A DNA stretch of 64,000 nucleotides, taken from contig JBMNHO010000002.1 in assembly GCA_050950425.1 (NCBI GenBank), positions 1,240,001-1,304,000 on the forward strand, in the 5' to 3' direction. The stretch is from RGIG529 sp050950425. Lineage in GTDB: Bacteria; Bacillota; Clostridia; Oscillospirales; Oscillospiraceae. The position numbers and the translations under genes are program-made. Under the pieces are notes generated by a model, which was not told the origin of the DNA, did no database searches, and saw nothing but the letters and a program-made list of their open reading frames with translations. This document shows, in pieces, positions 57,657-64,000 of this stretch; the stretch's first letter is position 1; each line of letters opens with the position of its first letter.

Positions 57657-59744
57657 ATGATCGAAAATTTGTTCTGGATCGGTTTCGTAGGAGCGGCGTT
57701 GGCGCTGGTCTTTGCTTTGGTGCAAAGCCGGAAGATACAGAAGTTCTCTGAAGGAACCGATCAAATGAAAGAAATCGCGGCGGCGATCCGTCTGGGAGCC
57801 AACGCATATCTGAAACGACAGTATGCGGGCGTTCTGAAGATATTCATCGTTGTGTTCGTGGTTCTGTTGGTTTTGGCGTTCAACCCTTGGCAGGTGTTGC
57901 TTTCGCCCTTTGTACCCTTTGCGTTTTTGACGGGGGGCATCTACTCCGGCCTGGCGGGCTTTATCGGCATGCGGATTGCGACGGCCTCCAACGCCCGCAC
58001 GGCCCAGGCGGCGAAAGAAGGATTGAACCGCGGCTTAAAAGTGGCGTTCTCCTCCGGCGCTGTCATGGGGTTCACAGTGGTCGGTCTGGGCATTTTAGAC
58101 ATCACAATATGGATCCATATTTTGAAATATGTGTTTCATTGCGACGCGGCTACCATCGGCTCGACGATGGTCATGTTCAGCATGGGTGTTTCGTTTATGG
58201 CCCTGTTTGCCCGTGTGGGCGGCGGGATTTTTACCAAAGCAGCGGATGTGGGCGCCGACTTGGTCGGCAAGGTGGAAGCCGGCATTCCGGAGGACGACCC
58301 CCGCAACCCCGCTGTGATCGCGGACAATGTGGGTGACAACGTGGGAGACGTTGCCGGCATGGGCGCTGACTTGTATGAATCTTATATCAGCTCTCTTTTG
58401 GCCACGTTTGCGCTGGCTGTCTCCGCGGGATACGGCTGGAACGGAATGTTTATGGCGCTGGCTTTGGGGTTTGCGGGGATCATCGCCTCTTTGATCGGCA
58501 CGTTTTTTATTCGCGTAGGGGAAAAAACAAGCCAGAGGGCGCTTTTGTCCGCTTTGCGGCGAGGGACGTATATCGCGGCTGCACTGTCCGGCGTTTCCGC
58601 CGTTCCTCTGAGCTATTTCATCATGGGGCAGGAACATTGGGTTGGCGTTTTGGTGGCCATTTTAGCCGGTCTCGTGGCTGGTATTTTAATCGGCTATTTC
58701 ACGGAGTACTATACCTCTGACACGTACAAGCCCACCAGGGAGCTGGCGGAGACCAGCAAAACAGGTCCGGCAACCATCATCATCGGGGGGCTTTCTTTGG
58801 GGATGAAGTCCACTTGCGCTCCCATCATCGTGGTGGGCGGCGCCATTCTGGCCAGCTATTTTGCAACCGGCGGCGGCGCGGATCCGGCCAGGGGTCTGTT
58901 TGGAATCGGGATTGCCGCTGTCGGCATGCTTTCCACCTTGGGCATTACGTTGGCGACGGACGCGTACGGCCCTGTGGCGGACAATGCGGGAGGCATTGCC
59001 GAGATGGCGGGACTGGGAGAAGAAGTGCGGGAGAGAACCGACGCGCTGGACGGGCTGGGTAACACCACTGCCGCCACGGGAAAGGGCTTTGCCATTGGCT
59101 CTGCCGCGCTGACGGCTCTGGCGCTTTTGGTGTCCTATATCGAGATTGTTGAAGAGAAGGCTTCTGCTATGCTGAATCTTTCCATTACAAACCCGCCGCT
59201 CCTGATTGGCATTTTCTTAGGTGCCATGCTGGTGTTCCTCTTTTCCGCGCTTACCATGTCTGCCGTTGGCCGTTCGGCTCAGAGCATTGTGGTAGAGGTG
59301 CGCCGCCAGTTCAGAGAGATCAAAGGCATTTTAGACGGCACAGGAAAGCCGGATTATGAAGCCTGCATTGACCTGTGTACCCGCAGTGCTCAAAAAGAGA
59401 TGATAGCGCCTGCTCTGCTGGCTGTCATCGGTCCCATTGTCATCGGACTGGTGCTGGGTGTAAACGGCGTAGTGGGCCTTCTGGCCGGCGTTACGGTCAC
59501 CGGGTTTGCAATGGCTGTCTTTATGGCCAACGCGGGGGGCGCTTGGGACAACGCCAAAAAATATATCGAGGCCGGCCATCTAGACGGAAAAGGCAGCGAG
59601 AACCACAAAGCCGCCGTGGTGGGAGACACGGTGGGGGATCCGTTTAAGGACACCTCCGGGCCTTCTATCAATATCCTCATCAAGCTGGTTTCCACTGTCT
59701 CTATCGTATTCTCGTCTCTGGTCATTGCATTCCACTTAATGTAA
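57657..59744 (+). CDS. hppA: K+-dependent membrane-bound pyrophosphatase (ion-pumping)
   Basis: A 695-residue protein with about 16 hydrophobic segments. It hydrolyses pyrophosphate and pumps Na+ or H+ across the membrane. The catalytic signature is DVGADLVGKVEAG followed by EDDPRNP, then DNVGDNVGDVAGMGADLYE; the other acidic cluster is VGDTVGDPFKDTSGPSINIL. The site GLGNTTAATGKGF has Ala where K+-independent enzymes carry Lys, so it is K+-dependent; Na+ pumping is then possible but not proven. RBS AAGGAG is 8 bp before the ATG. Confidence 0.96.
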   Translation: MIENLFWIGFVGAALALVFALVQSRKIQKFSEGTDQMKEIAAAIRLGANAYLKRQYAGVLKIFIVVFVVLLVLAFNPWQVLLSPFVPFAFLTGGIYSGLAGFIGMRIATASNARTAQAAKEGLNRGLKVAFSSGAVMGFTVVGLGILDITIWIHILKYVFHCDAATIGSTMVMFSMGVSFMALFARVGGGIFTKAADVGADLVGKVEAGIPEDDPRNPAVIADNVGDNVGDVAGMGADLYESYISSLLATFALAVSAGYGWNGMFMALALGFAGIIASLIGTFFIRVGEKTSQRALLSALRRGTYIAAALSGVSAVPLSYFIMGQEHWVGVLVAILAGLVAGILIGYFTEYYTSDTYKPTRELAETSKTGPATIIIGGLSLGMKSTCAPIIVVGGAILASYFATGGGADPARGLFGIGIAAVGMLSTLGITLATDAYGPVADNAGGIAEMAGLGEEVRERTDALDGLGNTTAATGKGFAIGSAALTALALLVSYIEIVEEKASAMLNLSITNPPLLIGIFLGAMLVFLFSALTMSAVGRSAQSIVVEVRRQFREIKGILDGTGKPDYEACIDLCTRSAQKEMIAPALLAVIGPIVIGLVLGVNGVVGLLAGVTVTGFAMAVFMANAGGAWDNAKKYIEAGHLDGKGSENHKAAVVGDTVGDPFKDTSGPSINILIKLVSTVSIVFSSLVIAFHLM

Positions 59745-59769
59745 GAAAACGATCAAAACGGGATGTTTC

Positions 59770-59804
59770 GGGCCGCGCACAGGCTTGTGCGCGGCCCGGC
59801 GTTT
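59770..59804 (+). terminator. Terminator after hppA
   Basis: A 12-bp GC-rich stem (GGGCCGCGCACA and complement) and GTTTT, 25 bp after the stop. Confidence 0.85.
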
Positions 59805-59885
59805 TGAAGGGGCAAGCCGCCTGTCTGTATGGAAGTAGTCTGTGCCGGAAGAGGGCTGATTATTTACCATTGTTCTGCCCCGACA

Positions 59886-59926
59886 CAAAAACACGCCGGC
59901 CGTCTTATAAGACGGCCGGCGTGTTT
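59886..59926 (-). terminator. Terminator after lysA
   Basis: A 17-bp stem (AACACGCCGGCCGTCTT and complement) with a two-base loop ends in a T run on the minus strand, 28 bp after the lysA stop. Confidence 0.9.
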
Positions 59927-59954
59927 GGTTCTTTTACTTGTTCTGGAGGGTGTG

Positions 59955-61196
59955 TCAATCAAAGATCATCGTGGCGAAATAGTCCTCCGGGGTTTCCGCC
60001 CGACGGATCAGCCGGGTGCTGCCGTCTTCCTGAAGCAGCACCTCCGCGGAGCGCAGACGGCCGTTGTAATTATACCCCATGGCGTAGCCATGGGCGCCGG
60101 TGTCGTGGAGCACCAAAAGATCCCCAAGGTCAATTTTGGGAAGCATACGGTCAATGGCGAACTTATCGTTGTTTTCACACAGTGCGCCGGTGATGTCATA
60201 TTTATGGTCGCAGGGCTGGTCTTCCTTCCCCATGACGGTGATGTGGTGATAAGCGCCGTACATGGCGGGGCGCATCAAGTCGGCGGCGCAAGCATCCACG
60301 CCGATGTATTCCTTGTAAATGTGTTTTTCATGAGAGGCGGCTGTCACAAGGCAGCCGTATGGCCCCAACATAAACCGGCCCAGCTCTGTGTAAATCGCCA
60401 CGTCGCCCATGCCGGCAGGCACCAAAACCTCTTCGTATTTCTGCCGAACGCCTTCCCCGATGGCCAAAATGTCGTTGGCCTTCTGGTCTGGGTGGTAGGG
60501 GATGCCAATGCCGCCGGACAGATTGATAAACCGGATGTCGGCGCCTGTTTCCTCCTTCAGCTCCACCGCCGTTTGGAACAAAACCCCGGCGAGAGTGGGG
60601 TAATAGGCGTTTGAGATGGCGTTGCTGGCCAAAAAAGCGTGAATGCCAAACTGCTTTACGCCAAGCGCCTTCAGCGCGCGAAACCCCTCTGTCAATTGGG
60701 GCCTTGTAAACCCGTATTTGGCGTCACCGGGGTTGTCCATGATCTCGTTGGAAATGGAGAAGTGCCCTCCGGGGTTGTATCGGCAGGAGATCACCTCCGG
60801 AATGCCTGCCACACGCTTTAAAAAGTCGATATGGGTAAAGTCGTCTAAATTGATGATGGCGCCCAGCTTGCGGGCCAGCACAAACTCCTCCGGGGGCGTG
60901 TCGTTGGAAGAGAACATGATGTCGCTGCCGCGGAACCCACATCGGTCAGAAAGCATCAGCTCTGTGAGAGAGGAACAGTCCACGCCGCAGTCCTCGTCCT
61001 GTAAAATCTTTAAAATGGCGGGGTTTGGTGTCGCCTTGACGGCAAAATATTCTTTAAATCCCGGGTTCCAGGCGAATGCCCGGTGTAGCTTTCTGGCGTT
61101 TTCCCGAATCCCCCGTTCATCATATAAATGAAACGGGGTGGGATACTTGGCTGCGATTTCTGTTAGCTGCTCCAGCGTGACAAAGGGCTTCTTCAT
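59955..61196 (-). CDS. lysA: Diaminopimelate decarboxylase
   Basis: A 413-residue PLP enzyme converting meso-diaminopimelate to lysine. The PLP lysine is in FAVKATPNPAILKIL (near 53), with GVDCSSLTELML and the alanine-racemase-like barrel. The C-terminal beta domain shows the substrate motif CENNDKFA and DTGAHGYAMGYNYNGRLR. The usual HCHIGSQ motif is replaced by GIHAFLASNAISNAYY, a variant subgroup of this family. ATG 61196 follows AAGGAAGG; the longer frame to 61367 is rejected. Confidence 0.9.
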   Translation of the reverse strand: MKKPFVTLEQLTEIAAKYPTPFHLYDERGIRENARKLHRAFAWNPGFKEYFAVKATPNPAILKILQDEDCGVDCSSLTELMLSDRCGFRGSDIMFSSNDTPPEEFVLARKLGAIINLDDFTHIDFLKRVAGIPEVISCRYNPGGHFSISNEIMDNPGDAKYGFTRPQLTEGFRALKALGVKQFGIHAFLASNAISNAYYPTLAGVLFQTAVELKEETGADIRFINLSGGIGIPYHPDQKANDILAIGEGVRQKYEEVLVPAGMGDVAIYTELGRFMLGPYGCLVTAASHEKHIYKEYIGVDACAADLMRPAMYGAYHHITVMGKEDQPCDHKYDITGALCENNDKFAIDRMLPKIDLGDLLVLHDTGAHGYAMGYNYNGRLRSAEVLLQEDGSTRLIRRAETPEDYFATMIFD

Positions 61197-61232
61197 GGGT
61201 CGATGCCTTCCTTTCGTTTGCAATACCACTCC

Positions 61233-61261
61233 ATGATAGCTGAATTTTCTCTGCTTGTAAA
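61233..61261 (-). promoter_or_regulatory. Promoter of lysA
   Basis: On the minus strand TTTACA (61256-61261), 17-bp spacer, TATCAT (61233-61238), 37 bp before the start. There is no room for a lysine riboswitch after it. Confidence 0.7.
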
Positions 61262-61391
61262 TATAAAACACGGCATTTCTCTTTGAAACTTCACCAAACA
61301 GCTGTTTTCCAGGGTGATATTGGTAGCTCTGCCGCCCTGCCTTGGAGGGCAGAAAACCACCCGGCAAGGAAAAGGCGGCGAAGGGGACAAG

Positions 61392-62330
61392 TCACTCGGC
61401 AACGTCCCTTTGCCGGGGGTCTTTTTTATACTGGGTTTTGGACAGGAAAAAGGCAAGCGCCATCATGAGGGCGGCGCCCACCGCCACCTGGGGAATGTAC
61501 CACAAAATGCCCCGGGCCGGCAAAAGCATGGGAAAAAGCGCCGCGGAACCGGCCAAAGGGAAAAAAAGGCGAAAGCCCCGAAAAACGAAGAATAGCAGCA
61601 CAAAGGCAAACGCGGCACTGACCACGAGGGGCAGGCCCAGAGAAACGGAAAACAAAAATCGACAAAGAGCGCCAGCAACGGCCCCGGCTGTCAGCAGGCA
61701 CCAGATGGGAAGGGGGGCACGCCGCCAACGGGACTGGGGATCATAAAACTCCACCAATAAAACGATCAGCGGCGGGGCGATGATCCAAAAGGTGTTCAGC
61801 AGGACGGCAAGGAGAGAGACGACGAAAAGCCCGGCCAGAAGGCGAAGCCATTTATGCGCCAGCTCTTCCGCGGGGGCTTCCACCGGCTGATAGACAGAAG
61901 GGGCGACCCACTCGTTCTGCTCCAAGAAATGCCTGACAGCGATGAGAACGACAGAGGAAAGGGCAACGGAGAACACATAAGCAAAGCTGGTCTCCTGCAT
62001 CAGAACGGGCAAAATACCCGTTGCGATGATGGGGGTGACGGAGGTTTTGGTCAAAGAGAGAGCCAGAGCGCCAAAGACAAACGCGAGGCAAACCTGGGTG
62101 ATCATGGCCATGGGCAGCCGTACAAGGCAAACCCCCGCCAGTGCGGACGCCGTCATCAAAATGACGAGCATACTTTTTGACACCTGCCAGGGCTGCCGTG
62201 TCAAAATCCATCCGCCGATGGCAAGTGTGGCGATTTCCGGGAAGAGAAGGGCGGGGCTTTGAAACAGCTCTGAAACGCCGACCAACACAAGGATTATAGC
62301 GAGGGAGACCAGTCCGTTTTTCCACTTCAT
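61392..62330 (-). CDS. Multi-pass membrane protein, possibly HPP-like
   Basis: A 312-residue protein with eight or more hydrophobic segments arranged as two similar halves. The first half contains LFPEIATLAIGGWILTRQPW and TSVTPIIATGILPVLMQETS. The second contains APPLIVLLVEFYDPQSRWRR, LPIWCLLTAGAVAGALCRFL and FPMLLPARGILWYIPQ. The pattern weakly recalls HPP-family transporters, but I am not sure. ATG 62330 has GGAG 6 bp upstream. It lies 195 bp upstream of lysA, which has its own promoter. Function is unknown. Confidence 0.6.
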   Translation of the reverse strand: MKWKNGLVSLAIILVLVGVSELFQSPALLFPEIATLAIGGWILTRQPWQVSKSMLVILMTASALAGVCLVRLPMAMITQVCLAFVFGALALSLTKTSVTPIIATGILPVLMQETSFAYVFSVALSSVVLIAVRHFLEQNEWVAPSVYQPVEAPAEELAHKWLRLLAGLFVVSLLAVLLNTFWIIAPPLIVLLVEFYDPQSRWRRAPLPIWCLLTAGAVAGALCRFLFSVSLGLPLVVSAAFAFVLLFFVFRGFRLFFPLAGSAALFPMLLPARGILWYIPQVAVGAALMMALAFFLSKTQYKKDPRQRDVAE

Positions 62331-62374
62331 AGTTGACTCCATCCTTTCTAAACGACAGGAAAATTTTAAAAAAC

Positions 62375-62402
62375 AAAGGCAGGAAGCACTCTTCCTGCCT
62401 TT
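62375..62402 (-). terminator. Terminator of rpsT
   Basis: A 12-bp stem (AAAGGCAGGAAG and complement) with loop CACT, flanked by A/T-rich sequence, 15 bp after the rpsT stop. Confidence 0.88.
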
Positions 62403-62417
62403 GTCCTTACACTTTCA

Positions 62418-62684
62418 TTAACCGGCAATCCGATTGAGCTTTCGTGTAATGCTACTCTTTCTGCGGGCGGCCGTATTTTTGTGCAACAGCCCCCTGTGAA
62501 CCGCCTGATCAACCTTTTTGACTGCCGTCGCATACGCGCTTTCGGCCTCGGCGCGGTTGCCTGCCGCCACCGCTACGTCAAATTTTTTCAGGCAAGTTTT
62601 CAGGTTCGACTTTGCCACTTTGTTTTTCGCGGTTTTGGCTTCAGATACCAATACGCGCTTTTTAGCAGACTTGATATTTGGCAA
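62418..62684 (-). CDS. rpsT: 30S ribosomal protein S20
   Basis: An 88-residue basic protein: PNIKSAKKRVLVSEAKTAKN at the start and VHRGLLHKNTAARRKSSITR near the end. It binds 16S rRNA. The TTG at 62684 is the start; AGGAGG lies about 9 bp upstream and family members begin (M)PNIKSA. TTG is unusual for a ribosomal gene. It is divergent from gpr, as in Bacillus. Confidence 0.95.
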   Translation of the reverse strand: MPNIKSAKKRVLVSEAKTAKNKVAKSNLKTCLKKFDVAVAAGNRAEAESAYATAVKKVDQAVHRGLLHKNTAARRKSSITRKLNRIAG

Positions 62685-62742
62685 ACCATCCACCTCCTCC
62701 GGTCGCATATTTGCTGTGGATAGACACTCCACGCAGATATAT

Positions 62743-62771
62743 ATAATACCATCGCTTTCCGGAAAATGCAA
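62743..62771 (-). promoter_or_regulatory. Promoter of rpsT
   Basis: On the minus strand TTGCAT (62766-62771), 17-bp spacer ending TGG, TATTAT (62743-62748). Confidence 0.8.
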
Positions 62772-62866
62772 TAACTTTTTTCCTTTTTTCTTCTTTTTCA
62801 CATATCTTTTTTTGAAATGCGGAAACTAGATGCAAAATACAATGGTAAGAGAAAGAGGGGGATCCT

Positions 62867-63772
62867 ATGCAAAAGCGTCGGACAGACCTGGCGGTTGAGG
62901 CGAAAGAGCTGTTTACAGAATCGGCAGGGGAACAAACCCAATTAAAAGGGGTCAAGGCTTGGGACGAGCTGCGGGAAGGCTACCACATCACCACTGTGGA
63001 AATTTTGGACGAGGCAGGCGCCAAGGCGCTGGAAAAACCGGTGGGAACGTATATCACCATTACCCTCAAGGGACTAATGCGGCGAGAGGAAGATGCCTTC
63101 GGACGTGCCGTCCGGGCGCTTGCCGCGGAGCTAGATCGGCTTCTGCCCAAGGAGGAAGCCGGCCCGGTTTTGGTTGCGGGGCTTGGAAACCGCGCCATCA
63201 CCCCCGACGCCATCGGGCCGATTGCGGTGTCCCACACGCTGGCGACCCGGCATCTGGTGGCCCAGCTGCCGGAGCAATTTGGGGCGTTTCGCTCTGTTTC
63301 CGCGGTTGCCCCGGGCGTCCTCGGCACCACGGGCGTGGAAAGCGGAGAGATGATCAAGGGCGTTGTGGACACAGTGCAGCCCGTTTGCATCATCGTGGCG
63401 GACGCCCTGACCTCCCGCGCGGTGGACCGCATCTGCAACACGGTGCAGATTACAGACAGCGGCATTGTCCCCGGCTCCGGCGTGGGGAACAGCCGGGCGG
63501 AGCTGAGCCGGAAAACCATGGGCATCCCCGTGATCGCCATCGGCGTTCCCACGGTGGTGGATGCCGGAACCTTAACGGCGGACATCGCCGGGAGGGCAGG
63601 GGTTGACGACCTGGACGAGCGGGAGCTGGCAAAACAGGCGGGAGGCCTTTTGGTGACGCCGAAAGACATCGACGCCCAAGTGGCGGATCTCGCCAAAGTG
63701 GTGGGATACGGGATCAACCTGGCGCTGCAAAAGGGGCTGGAGCTGGAAGATGTCACCATGCTTCTCAGCTGA
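62867..63772 (+). CDS. gpr: Germination/spore protease GPR
   Basis: A 301-residue protease that degrades small acid-soluble spore proteins during germination. The opening RRTDLAVEAKELFTES resembles the autoprocessing region and its own substrate sites. GLGNRAITPDAIGPIAVSHT, VAPGVLGTTGVESGEMIKGV and GSGVGNSRAELSRKTMGIPV are family motifs. RBS GAGGGGGAT is 6 bp upstream. Forespore control by sigma-G or sigma-F is expected, but no clear -10/-35 pair was found upstream. Confidence 0.97.
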   Translation: MQKRRTDLAVEAKELFTESAGEQTQLKGVKAWDELREGYHITTVEILDEAGAKALEKPVGTYITITLKGLMRREEDAFGRAVRALAAELDRLLPKEEAGPVLVAGLGNRAITPDAIGPIAVSHTLATRHLVAQLPEQFGAFRSVSAVAPGVLGTTGVESGEMIKGVVDTVQPVCIIVADALTSRAVDRICNTVQITDSGIVPGSGVGNSRAELSRKTMGIPVIAIGVPTVVDAGTLTADIAGRAGVDDLDERELAKQAGGLLVTPKDIDAQVADLAKVVGYGINLALQKGLELEDVTMLLS

Positions 63773-63846
63773 ACCGGCCCGATGTGAAAAGGGAAAGCCG
63801 CAGTAAAATGTCGAGGAAAAGGGATGTCCCCGTTGGGTTTCCGCCA

Positions 63847-63875
63847 TTGACAGAGGCCGGATTTTTCTATATGAT
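63847..63875 (+). promoter_or_regulatory. Promoter for the cytidylate-kinase-like gene
   Basis: TTGACA (63847-63852), 17-bp spacer, TATGAT (63870-63875), 61 bp before the start. Confidence 0.8.
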
Positions 63876-63935
63876 AAAGCCATCAAGACAGTGCCGGACG
63901 GCCGCCGGCGCTGCCGCAAGAAAGGGCGGATATGC

Positions 63936-64000
63936 ATGGGGAAAGCAATCGTCACCATAGGAAGACAGTGCGGAAGTGGCGGCAGAGAGATCGGGAAACG
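63936..64000 (+). CDS. Cytidylate-kinase-like protein, N-terminal fragment
   Basis: Only 21 codons are visible: MGKAIVTIGRQCGSGGREIG then K. The GRQxGSGGREIG form is the P-loop of the cytidylate kinase-like (AAA_26) family. The gene continues beyond the window. An AAAGGGCGG site lies 6 bp upstream of the ATG. Confidence 0.75.
   Translation, partial: MGKAIVTIGRQCGSGGREIGK

Noticed and set aside
61197..61391. Lysine riboswitch before lysA
   Set aside because: The promoter lies 37 bp from the start and the preceding sequence shows no multi-helix aptamer pattern.

Overview
The window comes from a moderately GC-rich, endospore-forming member of the Bacillota, most likely class Clostridia in the Oscillospiraceae sense. 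The support is a spore protease gene (gpr), a sporulation sigma factor of the SigK type, a YtvI-like and a SpoVB-like membrane protein, the conserved pairs rpsT/gpr and DUF1934-argS, ECF transporter genes ahead of truA, GGAGG-type ribosome binding sites with frequent TTG/GTG starts, and two genes of the butyrate-type crotonyl-CoA route (crt, hbd). Genus cannot be fixed from the sequence alone. No rRNA, CRISPR array, insertion sequence or prophage is visible; this is mostly core chromosome with a few accessory loci.

Layout. 0-1.3 kb: end of an LrgB-like gene, a cysteine/aspartate-rich zinc-ribbon protein and efp. 1.6-9.9 kb (minus): a ClpE-like unfoldase, pgsA, a CvpA-like protein, a DUF5711 protein, truA and the ecfA1-ecfA2-ecfT module. 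9.9-16.7 kb: an rRNA-type methyltransferase, a two-domain fusion of polysaccharide pyruvyl transferase with an FrhB-like Fe-S protein, rsmI, a TrmN6-like methyltransferase and a SpoVB-like flippase. 16.8-24.0 kb (minus): a compact phosphate operon pstSCAB-phoU-phoB-phoR plus an HD phosphohydrolase, preceded by PHO-box-like TTTACA repeats; a surface-anchored phosphodiester glycosidase lies just upstream (24.2-27.2 kb). 27.4-33.6 kb (minus): a homocysteine-methyltransferase-like protein without its zinc cysteines, argS, a DUF1934 protein, murI, a cupin and mutY. 33.7-37.0 kb (minus): hbd, crt and the rpsF-ssb-rpsR operon; crt, ssb and rpsR each carry an apparent +1 frameshift. 37.1-43.2 kb: acyl-ACP thioesterase, tRNA-Gly(CCC), a D,D-carboxypeptidase, pgi, a P-loop protein and a MobA-like/ModE-like fusion followed by an HD protein. 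43.5-49.6 kb (minus): a zinc/manganese-type ABC transporter, a split chromate transporter and an aconitase-family hydratase. 50-64 kb: an SLH-domain L,D-transpeptidase with a 24-bp minisatellite, sigK, a metallo-hydrolase, udp, a conserved secreted protein tail-to-tail with ytvI, a membrane pyrophosphatase, lysA, a membrane protein, rpsT, gpr and the start of a cytidylate-kinase-like gene.

How it fits together: the phosphate block is the most coherent system. An Oscillospiraceae-type PstS whose two halves are in swapped order feeds PstCAB; PhoU/PhoR/PhoB sense and regulate; the terminal HD protein overlaps phoR by four bases and is probably co-expressed; the adjacent glycosidase could liberate phosphate-bearing sugars at the cell surface. 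The other notable points are the indel cluster in essential genes (most likely sequence error), the fused pyruvyl transferase and the molybdenum-cofactor-type fusion. Starts were often moved inside longer open frames on the basis of ribosome binding sites and overlaps with the upstream gene. All family names rest on motif reading without database search.
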